Shown: in pieces, positions 16,310 through 28,459 of the stretch | Layout of the letters: each line of letters starts with the position of its first letter | Numbering within the stretch: position 1 is the stretch's first letter | Made by a program: the position numbers and the translations under genes | Assembly: GCF_012070395.1 (NCBI RefSeq) | Contig: NZ_JAAFYS010000001.1 | Span: 598,001-662,000, forward strand | Direction: 5' to 3' | DNA length: 64,000 bases | Origin: Pseudoroseicyclus tamaricis | GTDB taxonomy: Bacteria > Pseudomonadota > Alphaproteobacteria > Rhodobacterales > Rhodobacteraceae | The notes under the pieces: generated by a model | Told to the model about the DNA's origin: nothing | Database searches by the model: none | The model's input: only the letters and a program-made list of their open reading frames with translations

Positions 16310-16354
16310 ACGATTTCCGCGCGGAAATCGTCACGGAAATCGCGCGATTTCCGT
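16310..16354. repeat. Two adjacent 22-bp perfect palindromes
   Basis: ACGATTTCCGC/GCGGAAATCGT (16310-16331) and ACGGAAATCGC/GCGATTTCCGT (16333-16354) are each perfect 22-bp palindromes separated by one base. The two are built from the same GGAAATC/GATTTCC half-sites in opposite order. They lie 18 nt after the LuxR stop and about 110 nt before the helicase gene. Could be a rho-independent-like structure without a T-tract, or a double operator. Confidence 0.75.
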
Positions 16355-16462
16355 TCGCCCCGGTCCGCCCGCGCGCCCACGCCGCCCCGTCCGCCTACCG
16401 CAGCCCCCTGAGGCGCGGATGCCCTCTGGCGGGCGGCGGGCGGGGCGGGTAATCTCGTCCCC

Positions 16463-17983
16463 ATGTCCGCCCCCGCCCTCTCCGCCGATCAGGCCCACGC
16501 CTGGGACGCGCTCTCCGAGGCGCTGGAGAGCGCCGGTATCGACCTTTCGGACGGCTCCGTCCGCCCCCGGCCCGAAGGCACCACGCAGGTGCTCGCCATC
16601 ACCGGCAAGGCCGGCTCCGGCAAGACGCTGCTGCTGGCCGAGCTGACGAAGGCGCTGCGCGAGGCCGGGGTCGACCTCATCTCCGGCGATTACGAGGGCC
16701 GCAAGAAGAAGGAGCGGCGCACCCTCGCCATCCTCGCACCGACGAACAAGGCCGCCAGCGTCCTGCGCACCCGCGGCGTGCCGGCGACGACGATCCACCG
16801 GATCATCTACACGCCGGTCTACGACCCGGAGTACGAGAAGGTCGCCGAGTGGCTGGCGGGGCAGGGGGATCGGCCCACCGTCGAGGGCCTCACCGACGAG
16901 CAGCTCGATCGGGCGCGCGCCGCCTACGAGGCCTATGCCTCCATCCCCGCGGCGCTGGCGGCGGCGGGGCTGCGCGGCTCGGATTTCATCACCGGCTGGA
17001 AGCGCCGCGACGAGCCGCTCGACATCGGCTTCGTCGATGAAAGCTCGATGCTCGACAACAAGCAGTTCGAGGATCTCAAGGAGATCTTCCCCTCCCTCGT
17101 CCTCTTCGGAGACCCGGCCCAGCTCCCCCCGGTGAAGAGCGAGGGCGGCATGGTCTTCGGCCAGCTGGCGGAGGGGCAGCGGATGGAGCTCTCCCGCATC
17201 CACCGGCAGGAGGCCGACAACCCGATCCTCGATCTCGCCCACGCCCTCGCCGACCCGGAGGTCGATTTCGAGCGCTTCGAGCGGATGGTGGAGGAGGCGG
17301 CCTCACGCGACGAGCGGGTGCTGCTGGCGCCCCGCGCCGACGCGGGCCTCATGGCCCGCTCGCCCGTCCTCGTCTGGCGCAACGCCACGCGCATCAAGCT
17401 GATCGGCGCCTTCCGCAAGGCCTTCGGCGCCGCGGATGACCTGCTCACACCCGGCGAGCCGCTGATCTGCGACGGGCTGGAGCTGCCGCTCAAGCACCGC
17501 AAGCGCCGGCTGGATCTGGAGGCGCGGGGCCTCATCAAGGGCGCGCAGGTCATCTACCTCGGCCCCGGCAAGCGGCCCGGCTTCTCGCGCCTGTGGATCG
17601 TGGGGGCGGAGGAGCCGCAGGTCTCCGCCGCGTCGATCGTGAAGATCGAGAAGGACGGGGAGGAGGAGCCCTTCATCCCCTTCGCCGCCTCGATGGGCGC
17701 GGTCTTCCTGCATGGCGCGGCGGTGACCATCCACAAGGCGCAGGGGAGCCAGTGGGAGCGGGTGCAGGTCTTCGCCCCCGACCTCTGGGTCGCCGCGCGC
17801 ATGGGGCGGATCGAGGCGGGCCAGCCCCTCTGGAAGCGCCTCGCCTACGTCGCCATCACCCGGGCCGAACGGCAGCTGATCTGGGTCACCCGCGCCGCCC
17901 TCGCCCGCCCGGCAGAGCCCCTGACGACAGGCGATCTGGAGGCCGCCCCCGCCCCCTTCCAGCTCGAGGCCCAGTCCGAGTAG
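16463..17983 (+). CDS. RecD-like SF1B helicase / AAA ATPase
   Basis: 506 residues. Motif I ITGKAGSGKT (residue about 49), ILAPTNKAASVLRTRG (motif Ia), GFVDESSMLDNKQF (motif II, DE with Ser-Ser), LFGDPAQLPPVKS (motif III), LSRIHRQEADNPI (motif IV), AAVTIHKAQGSQWERVQVFA (motif V) and LAYVAITRAERQLIWV (motif VI). These are the 5'-3' SF1B helicase motifs of RecD2/Dda. No RecB or RecC nearby and no N-terminal HhH region, so a stand-alone RecD-like enzyme of DNA repair or replication. A downstream repeat element separates it from tdk. Confidence 0.88.
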   Translation: MSAPALSADQAHAWDALSEALESAGIDLSDGSVRPRPEGTTQVLAITGKAGSGKTLLLAELTKALREAGVDLISGDYEGRKKKERRTLAILAPTNKAASVLRTRGVPATTIHRIIYTPVYDPEYEKVAEWLAGQGDRPTVEGLTDEQLDRARAAYEAYASIPAALAAAGLRGSDFITGWKRRDEPLDIGFVDESSMLDNKQFEDLKEIFPSLVLFGDPAQLPPVKSEGGMVFGQLAEGQRMELSRIHRQEADNPILDLAHALADPEVDFERFERMVEEAASRDERVLLAPRADAGLMARSPVLVWRNATRIKLIGAFRKAFGAADDLLTPGEPLICDGLELPLKHRKRRLDLEARGLIKGAQVIYLGPGKRPGFSRLWIVGAEEPQVSAASIVKIEKDGEEEPFIPFAASMGAVFLHGAAVTIHKAQGSQWERVQVFAPDLWVAARMGRIEAGQPLWKRLAYVAITRAERQLIWVTRAALARPAEPLTTGDLEAAPAPFQLEAQSE

Positions 17984-18019
17984 GGCGGTGCGACCCGCGA
18001 CGACGCTCGCGGGTCCGTA

Positions 18020-18314
18020 GGTCAGCGCACACCGTCGCCCTCTCGCCACCAGGTGCTCCACCCGCAGGCGCAGGGCGAGCGCCGGCCCGTGGGGTGGCGC
18101 TCCGGCGTTCGTGCGGCGCGCTTTATGCCCGCCAAGCCCCTCCCCGCTCCGAGCGATGCGCCAACGTCACCAGAGCGCCAGCCCGCGGGACGGGCCGGCG
18201 CTTGCCCTGCGCCTTTGGCGCGCACCGGGCAGGGGAAACAGCTCAGGCAGGGTGCCTTGCCGGAAGAAAACCCCGCCGCGCCACCACCCCGTAGGGTGGG
18301 CTTTCAACCCACCG
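18020..18314 (-). repeat. Two-hairpin dispersed element, copy A, plus GTAGGGTGGG hairpin
   Basis: The reverse complement reads through CAAGCGCCGGCCCGT, GGGCTGGCGCTCTGG, GGGGAGGGGCTTGGCGGGC, ATAAAGCGCGCC and GGAGCGCCACCCCACGGGCC, the same order as the copies at 24.5, 24.7, 47.6, 47.8 and 57.0 kb. Core about 18063-18222; the short hairpin GTAGGGTGGGCTTTCAACCC is at 18291-18310. Lies between the 3' ends of the helicase gene and tdk. This accounts for the 351-bp gap. Confidence 0.75.
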
Positions 18315-18334
18315 TCGCCACCGCCGCCGCCCCG

Positions 18335-18919
18335 TCACCCGACCGGACGGTCACCCACCGCTTCCCGCCAATGGCGGCGGCAAAGGGAGACATAGCGGTC
18401 ATTCCCGCCGATCTCGATCTGCGCGCCCTCGCGCATCACCGTGCCGTCCGCCGCCTTGCGGACGACCATCGTCGCCTTGCGCCCGCAATGGCAGATGGTG
18501 CGCACCTCGCGCATCTCGTCCGCCAGGGCGAGCAGCGTCGCCGAGCCCGGGAAGAGCTGGCCGAGGAAGTCGACCCGCAGCCCGTAGCACATCACCGGCA
18601 GGTTCAGATCGTCCACCACCCGCGCCAGCTGCCAGACCTGCGCGGGCGTGAGGAACTGCGCCTCGTCGACGAAGACGCAGGCGCGGCCGGACCGCTCCGC
18701 CGCGACGAGGGCGAAGAGGTCCGTCCCCTCGTCCCATGTCAGCGCCGGCTGGTCGATGCCGATGCGGCTGCGGATCTTCCCCTCGCCCGCGCGCGTATCG
18801 AGCTGCGCGGTGAGGAGGAGCACCTCCATCCCCTGCTCGCGATAATTGTGGGCGGCCTGCAGGAGCACGGTGCTCTTGCCGGCATTCATCGTGGAATAGT
18901 GGAAAAAGAGCTTCGCCAT
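18335..18919 (-). CDS. tdk: Thymidine kinase
   Basis: 194 residues, type II (TK1-like) thymidine kinase, ATP-dependent phosphorylation of thymidine in salvage. MAKLFFHYSTMNAGKST is the N-terminal P-loop, VFVDEAQF the Walker B, and the C-terminal CHCGRK/SLCRRHW Cys-His set forms the zinc lasso. Start chosen at 18919 because homologues begin exactly there; the upstream in-frame extension is Pro/Arg-rich and lacks family similarity. Complements the purine salvage genes at 6.5-12.9 kb. Confidence 0.93.
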   Translation of the reverse strand: MAKLFFHYSTMNAGKSTVLLQAAHNYREQGMEVLLLTAQLDTRAGEGKIRSRIGIDQPALTWDEGTDLFALVAAERSGRACVFVDEAQFLTPAQVWQLARVVDDLNLPVMCYGLRVDFLGQLFPGSATLLALADEMREVRTICHCGRKATMVVRKAADGTVMREGAQIEIGGNDRYVSLCRRHWREAVGDRPVG

Positions 18920-19080
18920 CGGGGCCGTTCCATGCCCCGTCCGTCGCCCGGGGGCAAGCCCGGAGGCGGCCCGCCGGCCGGCGCGCAGGTCGCCCGAAGG
19001 GGGCGCCGGAGGGCAGGCGCGCCGGCCCGGCCCCGCCAACGGGGCGGACACTCGCTAACAGGCAAAGCGCCCTCCGCGCC

Positions 19081-19086
19081 TTGACA
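19081..19086 (+). promoter_or_regulatory. Possible -35 element before the 157-residue unknown gene
   Basis: TTGACA at 19081-19086 is a consensus -35 about 65 nt before the GTG start. No clear -10 at 16-18 nt, although the downstream stretch ATGTTTTAGACGGGTTTAAC is the only AT-rich part of the 230-bp gap. Confidence 0.35.
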
Positions 19087-19150
19087 TGACGCGGAATGTT
19101 TTAGACGGGTTTAACAGGGCGCGGGCAGCAGACAGCCGGGGGAACGACAG

Positions 19151-19624
19151 GTGACGGACATCACGGCAACGCAGCGCCTGCGCTCCTATCTGAAGAAGCA
19201 CACCGAGGCGCTGGTCAAGGATGTCGGCATCGAGCCGGCGGCGGAGCTGACCGGCCGCTCCAAGGCCACACTCGGCCGCTATTACTCCTCCGACCCCGAG
19301 CACGCGGGCCGCTTCATGCCCGTCGATGCCGTGGCGGCGCTGGAGGCGGCGGCGAGCTATCCCCATGTCACCTCCGCGCTGGCGGAGCTGCAGGCCATCA
19401 CGCTGGAGCATGGCGAGGCGCGGCGCGCCAATGCCGGCACCATCAACGCCAATGTCGCCCTGCTCAGCCAGCGTTTCGCCGTGCTGATGGCGGAGTATCA
19501 CCTGTCGCTCGACGACGGGACGATCAGCATCAACGAGGCGAAGCGGCTCCTGAAGGAGACGCTGGAGCTGCAGAAGGTGCTGGTGGAGATGAAGCTGCGG
19601 TTGGAGCACGAATCCGGCGCGTGA
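19151..19624 (+). CDS. Unknown protein with N-terminal helix-turn-helix-like region
   Basis: 157 residues, GTG start. Residues about 25-45 (GIEPAAELTGRSKATLGRYY) read like a helix-turn-helix. They are followed by FMPVDAVAALEAAASYPHV and a long helical C terminus (SINEAKRLLKETLELQKVLV). The layout recalls phage CII-like or replication-regulatory proteins, but no family was recognised with certainty. It stands alone between tdk and a KASIII gene, 29 bp from the convergent KASIII stop. Possibly a prophage-derived regulator now kept as a single gene. Confidence 0.7.
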   Translation: MTDITATQRLRSYLKKHTEALVKDVGIEPAAELTGRSKATLGRYYSSDPEHAGRFMPVDAVAALEAAASYPHVTSALAELQAITLEHGEARRANAGTINANVALLSQRFAVLMAEYHLSLDDGTISINEAKRLLKETLELQKVLVEMKLRLEHESGA

Positions 19625-19653
19625 GCGCCGCCGGCCCGCCGGCCCCCCTGGGC

Positions 19654-20763
19654 TCAGATCCGCTCCACCACCACCGAGCCGACCGAGTAGCCCGCGCCGA
19701 AGGAGCAGATGAGGCCCCGCTCGCCGGGGGCGATGTCATCCGAATGCTGCGCGAAGGCGATGATCGAGCCGGCCGAGGAGGTGTTCGCGTAGTCCTGCAG
19801 GATGTTCGGCTGCTCGCCGGCCTCCGGCTCGCGCCCCAGCACCTTGCGGCCGATGTAATCGTTCATCGACTTGTTGGCCTGGTGGAGCCAGAGGCGGCGG
19901 AGCTGATCGGGCGTCGTGCCATCCTCGGCCAGATGCGCCTCGATATGGGCGGAGACGAGGGGCAGCACTTCCTTGAAGACCTTCCGGCCGTTCTGCATGA
20001 ACTGCATGTCGCGCCGGTCGTCCATCTGGTCATGGGCGCGGCGCAGGAAGCCGTTGTTGTTGCGGATGTTGTTGGAGAACTGCGTCGCCGCCTTCGTGGA
20101 GCGGATGGCGAAGCCGCGCTCGGCATCGGCCTCGATGACGAGGGCCGTGCAGACATCGCCGAAGATGAAGTGGCAGTCCCGGTCGCGCCATTCGAGATGG
20201 CCGGAGGTGATCTCCGGGCTGACGATCAGGGCGGAGGTGATGGAGCCGGCGCGGATCATGTCCGCCGCGACCTGGATGGCGAAGGTGGCCGAGGAGCAGG
20301 CAACGTTCATGTCGAAGGCGAAGCCCGGGGCCCCGAGCAGCGCCTGTATCTCCACCGCCATGGCCGGGTAGGGGCGCTCCATGTTGGAGGCGGCGCAGAG
20401 GATGGCGCCGAGGTTCTCCGGCGCGAGGCCGGCCTCCTCGAGGGCGGGGCGGGCGGCCTTGAGGGCGATCTCGGCCATCAGGGAGGGCTCCTCGTCCGCC
20501 CTGCCGGGCAGCCTCGGGGCCATGCGCGTGGGGTCGAGGACGCCCGACTTCTCCATCACGTGCCGCCGCTCGATGCCGGAGGCCTGGGTGATGAAGGCGG
20601 CGGAGGACATAGGCTTCCCGGCCACCTCGCCCGCGGCGATCTCGGCCGCGTGGGCCTCGTTGAAGGCTGTGGCATAGGCGTTGAAGGAGGCGACCAGCTC
20701 GTCGTTGGTGATCACGTCCTCGGGCGTGAAGACGCCCTTGCCGGTGATGACGGGGGTGGGCAT
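19654..20763 (-). CDS. Beta-ketoacyl-ACP synthase III family protein
   Basis: 369 residues, thiolase fold. Catalytic triad visible: Cys156 (MNVACSSATF), His294 (LWLHQANKSM) and Asn327 (YANTSSAGS), the C-H-N set of FabH-type condensing enzymes. It is longer than FabH (about 320) with an extended N-terminal half (residues 25-95), a feature of the accessory KASIII subgroup. Might initiate fatty-acid synthesis or act on a special acyl chain; no acyl-carrier or reductase gene is adjacent. Monocistronic. Confidence 0.88.
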   Translation of the reverse strand: MPTPVITGKGVFTPEDVITNDELVASFNAYATAFNEAHAAEIAAGEVAGKPMSSAAFITQASGIERRHVMEKSGVLDPTRMAPRLPGRADEEPSLMAEIALKAARPALEEAGLAPENLGAILCAASNMERPYPAMAVEIQALLGAPGFAFDMNVACSSATFAIQVAADMIRAGSITSALIVSPEITSGHLEWRDRDCHFIFGDVCTALVIEADAERGFAIRSTKAATQFSNNIRNNNGFLRRAHDQMDDRRDMQFMQNGRKVFKEVLPLVSAHIEAHLAEDGTTPDQLRRLWLHQANKSMNDYIGRKVLGREPEAGEQPNILQDYANTSSAGSIIAFAQHSDDIAPGERGLICSFGAGYSVGSVVVERI

Positions 20764-20837
20764 GGCTCCTCCTCTTCTTGCGGCAAGCCTGCGCGGGCGG
20801 GGTGAGCTTGTAAAGCCGGGCGCGGGTGGAGGGGGCA

Positions 20838-20900
20838 GGAGCGAGGGGCTGTCTGCCCCTCGCGCTCCCCGAGAGGTATTTGAAAAAGGGCGAGGGGAAG
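20838..20900 (-). terminator. Terminator-like dispersed repeat, inverted copy
   Basis: The minus strand reads CCCTTTTTCAAATACCTCTC followed by GGGGAGCGCGAGGGGCAGACAG, the AAATACC head plus G/C hairpin of the dispersed family. It lies between the carB 3' end and the KASIII start, so it would terminate carB transcripts. Confidence 0.55.
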
Positions 20901-20906
20901 AGGGCG

Positions 20907-24287
<3,381 letters not shown>

Positions 24288-24455
24288 GTGAGAAGACCCC
24301 CGGGGCAGCGGCGCGGGCGGCCGGTTGCCACCCCGCAAATCGCAGGCGTCATAGGGGGCGGGCGAGAGGGGTTCAACCCCTCGCGGGCGGGGCGGGGTGG
24401 GGAGGAGGCTCCTTGCGCCGTCGGTTCGCGTGTTCCGAGGGTGCCGCTGGGTCCC

Positions 24456-24669
24456 CCGCGCGGAATCAAGCCGCAGGCGCCGCGCGAGCGCCGGCCCGTC
24501 CCGGCGGGCTGGCGCTCTGGTGGGGCGGGGTGCTCAGCGGGCCGTGGGGAGGGGCTTGGCGGGCATGAAGCGCGCAGCGGAGCCGTTGCAGCGCCACCCC
24601 ACGGGCCGGCGTGAGAGGGCAACGCTCATGGCGGGCCGGGGATGGTGGGTTGAAAACCCACCCTACGGG
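24456..24669 (+). repeat. Two-hairpin dispersed element, copy B
   Basis: Starts CGCGGAATCAAGCCGCAGGC, then hairpin 1 (GAGCGCC-GCCC / GGGC-GGCGCTC), the middle GGGGAGGGGCTTGGCGGGC, and hairpin 2 (GCGCCaCCC / GGGccGGC). It ends with the short hairpin GGTGGGTTGAAAACCCACC at 24644-24662. It and copy C fill the 781-bp gap between the cfa-like 3' end and carB. Confidence 0.8.
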
Positions 24670-24716
24670 CTCGCTCGGGGCGAGCGCTCTGGGAGACCCG
24701 GCCGCCGCTTTTTCCC

Positions 24717-24955
24717 CCGCGCGGAATCAAGCCGCAGGCGCCGCGCGAGCGCCGGCCCGTCCCCGCGGGCTGGCGCTCTGGCTGAGCTTGGTGCTGAGCT
24801 CCGGGCGGGGAGGGGCGTGGCTGGCATAAAGCGCGCCGCTCAGCTGTTGCAGCGCCACCCCACGGGCCGGCGTGCAAGCGCGGCGCTTGTGGCGGGCCGA
24901 GGAAGGGGGGGAAGACCCACCCTGCGCCGCCCGTAGGGTGGGTTTTCAACCCACC
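24717..24955 (+). repeat. Two-hairpin dispersed element, copy C
   Basis: Same order as copy B, in direct orientation about 260 bp further on: CGCGGAATCAAGCCGCAGGC, GAGCGCCGGCCCGT, GGGCTGGCGCTCTGG, GGCATAAAGCGCGCC, GCGCCACCCCACGGGCCGGC. Ends with GTAGGGTGGGTTTTCAACCC (24932-24951). The remaining 24956-25068 shows nothing recognisable. Confidence 0.8.
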
Positions 24956-25068
24956 GATGCGCCTCAGCGCCGGCCCGACATGCCTCCGCCGGAAGGACAG
25001 AAGGTCATGATCCCGCGCCGCCGGCAGCCTCGGTGGTCATGCCCCCCACCGGCAGGCCCCACCCTCCC

Positions 25069-26268
25069 TCAATTCCGGTACAGATAATCCCGCGTCACCG
25101 GCACCGCCGTGTTCGACCGGGCCAGCTGGAACTGGAAGTTCACCAGCGTCCCCAGCCGGAAGCCTTCCTCCGCGCTCGCCAGATAGAAGCGCCACATCCG
25201 CACGAAGCGGTCGTCGTGCAGCTTCTCCGCCTCGTCGACGTGCGACATGAACCGCTCGTGCCAGTGGCGCAGCGTCTTGGCGTAATGCGTCCTCCAGACC
25301 TCCACGTCGGCGGTCACCAGGTGCGCCTTCTCGATCTGCGCCATCGTCTCCGACATCGACGGGATGTAGCCGCCGGGGAAGATGTACTTGCGCGTCCAGG
25401 TCGAGGTGGCGCGCGGCGCATCCGTCGAGCCGATGGTGTGGATGAGCGCCACGCCCTCCTCCGTCAGCAGGTCGCGCACCTTGTCGAAATACTCGCGGTA
25501 GTGCCGGCGCCCCACGTGCTCGAACATCCCGACGGAGACGATGCGGTCGAACTGCTCCGTCACGTCGCGGTAATCCATCAGCCTCAGGTCGATCTTGTCC
25601 TCCAGCCCGGCGTCCTTCACCCGCTGGCGCCCGATCTTCAGCTGCTCCTCCGAGAGCGTCACGCCGACGACCTGCGCTCCGTAATCCTTGGCCAGCGTCA
25701 GCGCCATGCCGCCCCAGCCGCAGCCGATGTCGAGCACGCGCATCCCCGGCTCGAGGCAGAGCTTGCCGATGATGTGCCGCTTCTTGGCGACCTGCGCCTC
25801 TTCGAGGCTCAGCTCATCGTCGGGGAAGTAGGCGCAGGAATACTGCCGGTCCTCGTCGAGGAAGAGGTCGTAGAGCCGCCCGTCGAGATCGTAGTGATGC
25901 GCGACGTTCTGTCGGGAGCGGATGAGCGGGTTGCCGGCGATGAACCGCTGGATCGGCGCCGCGATACTGTCGAGCAGCCGCATCAGGAAGGGGGTGGCCT
26001 CCACCGCCCGGTTCATCAGGGCCAGCCGGATCAGGGGGCGTGGATCGTCCTGGGGGAAGATGACGCGCCCGTCGGTGTAGCCCTCGCCGATGCCCATGTC
26101 CGGTGTCAGGATGACCTTCCTGAGCAGGGCCTCGTCCGCCAGATGCACATGAACGGGCTCGGCGCCGGGCTCTCCATATCGTCTGGCGGGCCCGTCCGCC
26201 ACGGTGACCTCCAACGCCCCGCGCTGGACGAAGCGGCGCATGGCCGCGTCGAATATCTTGTCCCACAT
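25069..26268 (-). CDS. Cyclopropane-fatty-acyl-phospholipid synthase family methyltransferase
   Basis: 399 residues. Class I SAM methyltransferase: VLDIGCGWGGMALTLA (motif I, about residue 175), QYSCAYFPDDELSLEEAQ upstream of it as in Cfa enzymes, SVGMFEHVGRRHYREYFDKV and FPGGYIPSMSE. Cfa transfers a methylene from SAM to unsaturated acyl chains of membrane lipids; some alphaproteobacterial paralogues make other methylated lipids. Start at MWDKIFDAA (26268), with AAGAG upstream. Divergent from aspS. Confidence 0.88.
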   Translation of the reverse strand: MWDKIFDAAMRRFVQRGALEVTVADGPARRYGEPGAEPVHVHLADEALLRKVILTPDMGIGEGYTDGRVIFPQDDPRPLIRLALMNRAVEATPFLMRLLDSIAAPIQRFIAGNPLIRSRQNVAHHYDLDGRLYDLFLDEDRQYSCAYFPDDELSLEEAQVAKKRHIIGKLCLEPGMRVLDIGCGWGGMALTLAKDYGAQVVGVTLSEEQLKIGRQRVKDAGLEDKIDLRLMDYRDVTEQFDRIVSVGMFEHVGRRHYREYFDKVRDLLTEEGVALIHTIGSTDAPRATSTWTRKYIFPGGYIPSMSETMAQIEKAHLVTADVEVWRTHYAKTLRHWHERFMSHVDEAEKLHDDRFVRMWRFYLASAEEGFRLGTLVNFQFQLARSNTAVPVTRDYLYRN

Positions 26269-26335
26269 TTCTCTTACCCTCACCCACCGAGGGGGCACGA
26301 CGACATGCCCGGCAACGGTGAACAAAGGCGCTTGC

Positions 26336-26364
26336 TTGACTTCACCGCCCGAGCGCGCTGTATC
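26336..26364 (+). promoter_or_regulatory. Candidate promoter of aspS
   Basis: TTGACT (26336-26341) and TGTATC (26359-26364) with a 17-nt spacer, about 40 nt before the aspS ATG. Confidence 0.45.
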
Positions 26365-26405
26365 GGCGCGAAAATGAACTTAACCCGGCCGTGAAGGAAC
26401 ACAAT

Positions 26406-28187
26406 ATGCACCGTTACCGGACCCACCGATGCGACGCGCTTCGCCTGTCGGATGCCGGCAATGACGTGCGCCTGGCCGGATGGGTGCACCGCATCCGCGA
26501 CCATGGCGGCGTTCTCTTCATCGACCTGCGGGATCACTACGGCATCACTCAGGTGCTCTGCGACAGCGATTCCCCTGTTTTCAAAGAGGTTGAGCGCCTG
26601 CGGGCCGAGGCCTGCATCCGTATCGACGGCACCGTGAAGGCCCGCGACGAGGCGCTGAAGAACCCCAAGCTGCCGACCGGCGAGATCGAGGTCTACGTCC
26701 GCGATATGGAGGTTCTGGGCCCGGTTCGCGGCGAATTGCCGCTGCAGGTCTTCGGCGATCAGGAATACCCGGAAGAGACGCGCCTGCGCTATCGCTACCT
26801 CGACCTGCGCCGCCAGGCGATGCAGGACAACATGGTCCTGCGCTCCGACGTCGTCGCCTCCATCCGCCGCCGGATGTGGGAGCAGGACTTCCGCGAGTAC
26901 CAGACGCCGATCATCACCGCCTCCTCCCCCGAGGGCGCCCGCGACTTCCTCGTGCCGTCCCGTCTGCATCCGGGCAAGTTCTACGCGCTGCCGCAGGCGC
27001 CCCAGCAGTTCAAGCAGCTGCTGATGGTCTCCGGCTTCGACCGCTACTTCCAGATCGCCCCCTGCTTCCGCGACGAGGACCCGCGCGCCGACCGCTCGCC
27101 GACGGATTTCTACCAGCTCGATCTCGAGATGAGCTTCGTCGAGCAGCAGGACGTCTTCGACACGGTCGAGCCGGTGATCGCCGGCGTCTTCGAGGAGTTC
27201 GGCAAGGGCCGCACGGTCGATCGCGACTGGCCGCAGATCTCCTACGCCGACGCCGCGCTCTGGTACGGCACCGACAAGCCGGACCTGCGCAACCCGATCA
27301 AGATGCAGGACGTCTCCGAGCATTTCCGCGGCTCCGGCTTCGCCATCTTCGCCAAGCTGCTGGAGCAGCCGGGCAACGAGGTCCGCGCCATTCCGGCGCC
27401 GACCGGCGGCTCCCGCAAGTTCTGCGACCGCATGAACGCCTTCGCGCAGAAGGAAGGTCTGCCCGGGATGGGCTACATCTTCTGGCGTGAGGCGGATGGC
27501 GGCATGGAAGCCGCCGGCCCCCTCGCCAAGAACATCGGCCCCGAGCGCACCGAGGCCATCCGCGAGCAACTCGGCCTCGGCGTCGGCGATGCCGCCTTCT
27601 TCCTCGGCGGCAAGGCGGCGACCTTCGAGAAGGTCGCCGGCCGCGCCCGCACCGTCATCGGCGAGGAGCTGGGCCTGACCGACAAGGGCCGCTTCGCCTT
27701 CGCCTGGATCGTCGACTTCCCGATCTACGAGAAGGACGAGGAGACGGGCGAGATCGACTTCGAGCACAACCCCTTCTCCATGCCGCAGGGCGGGATGGAG
27801 GCGCTGGAGGGCGACCCGCTCAAGGTGAAGGGCTTCCAGTACGACCTCGCCTGCAACGGCTACGAGCTCGTCTCCGGCGCCATCCGCAACCACCGCCCGG
27901 ACATCATGCTCAAGGCCTTCGAGATCGCGGGCTATGGCGAGGAGGAGGTGAAGAACCGCTTCGGCGGCCTCTACACCGCCTTCAACTACGGCGCCCCGCC
28001 CCACGGCGGCTGCGCGCTCGGCATCGACCGGACGGTGATGCTGCTGGCCGACGAGGACAACATCCGCCAGGTCATGCTCTTCCCGATGAACCAGCGGGCG
28101 GAAGACCTGATGATGGGCGCCCCTTCGGCCCCCACCAACGACCAGCTCCGCGAGCTGCGCCTGCGGGTTCTGCCGCCGGAAGAGTGA
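26406..28187 (+). CDS. aspS: Aspartyl-tRNA synthetase
   Basis: 593 residues, bacterial-type class IIb synthetase that charges tRNA-Asp (some alphaproteobacterial enzymes also charge tRNA-Asn). N-terminal OB-fold anticodon domain ([20 protein letters not shown]), motif 2 [20 protein letters not shown], a bacterial GAD insertion in the middle, and motif 3 [14 protein letters not shown] near the end. Start at ATG 26406 with AAGGA 7 nt upstream; an in-frame GTG at 26391 would place the ribosome binding site inside the gene. Confidence 0.96.
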   Translation: MHRYRTHRCDALRLSDAGNDVRLAGWVHRIRDHGGVLFIDLRDHYGITQVLCDSDSPVFKEVERLRAEACIRIDGTVKARDEALKNPKLPTGEIEVYVRDMEVLGPVRGELPLQVFGDQEYPEETRLRYRYLDLRRQAMQDNMVLRSDVVASIRRRMWEQDFREYQTPIITASSPEGARDFLVPSRLHPGKFYALPQAPQQFKQLLMVSGFDRYFQIAPCFRDEDPRADRSPTDFYQLDLEMSFVEQQDVFDTVEPVIAGVFEEFGKGRTVDRDWPQISYADAALWYGTDKPDLRNPIKMQDVSEHFRGSGFAIFAKLLEQPGNEVRAIPAPTGGSRKFCDRMNAFAQKEGLPGMGYIFWREADGGMEAAGPLAKNIGPERTEAIREQLGLGVGDAAFFLGGKAATFEKVAGRARTVIGEELGLTDKGRFAFAWIVDFPIYEKDEETGEIDFEHNPFSMPQGGMEALEGDPLKVKGFQYDLACNGYELVSGAIRNHRPDIMLKAFEIAGYGEEEVKNRFGGLYTAFNYGAPPHGGCALGIDRTVMLLADEDNIRQVMLFPMNQRAEDLMMGAPSAPTNDQLRELRLRVLPPEE

Positions 28188-28253
28188 CGTTTCGTGAACC
28201 TATCCGCGGGGTCCTGCGTTGAGATGGAAATCAGCCATCCAACGGAGGCCCTG

Positions 28254-28328
28254 ATGCGCAAGATCTTCAAGTACTTCGCCATCTACAAAGTGATCCAGAA
28301 GCTCTTCCGCCGCAACCGGCGGGCCTGA
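28254..28328 (+). CDS. 24-residue cationic amphipathic peptide
   Basis: Reads MRKIFKYFAIYKVIQKLFRR plus NRRA. Eight or more Lys/Arg alternate with Ile/Phe/Tyr/Leu in a helical pattern, so one face would be hydrophobic and the other strongly basic. A perfect GGAGG (28244-28248) lies 5 nt before the ATG, and a strong rho-independent terminator starts right after the stop. Sits 66 nt after aspS. An in-frame ATG at 28224 would give 34 residues but has no ribosome binding site. May be a membrane-binding or toxin-like microprotein; no family recognised. Confidence 0.65.
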   Translation: MRKIFKYFAIYKVIQKLFRRNRRA

Positions 28329-28331
28329 GCG

Positions 28332-28360
28332 AAAAGGGGCGGCCCGGCCGCCCCTTTTTG
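28332..28360 (+). terminator. Rho-independent terminator after aspS and the 24-residue peptide
   Basis: AAAAGGGGCGG (28332-28342), a 5-nt loop, then CCGCCCCTTTT (28348-28358), followed by another T: an 11-bp perfect stem with a T-run. Confidence 0.85.
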
Positions 28361-28459
28361 ATGTCGGCGCCCTTTTTCGGGCGCCGCCCATGAGCGCCGC
28401 GGCGCCCATCACGCGCGCCTGACTTGCGCGGCACGCCCGCAGCGCTCATCTCAGGGCGC

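Noticed and set aside
26391-26405. GTG start for aspS at 26391
   Set aside because: The AAGGA ribosome binding site for ATG 26406 lies inside this extension and synthetase homologues begin at MHRYRTH.
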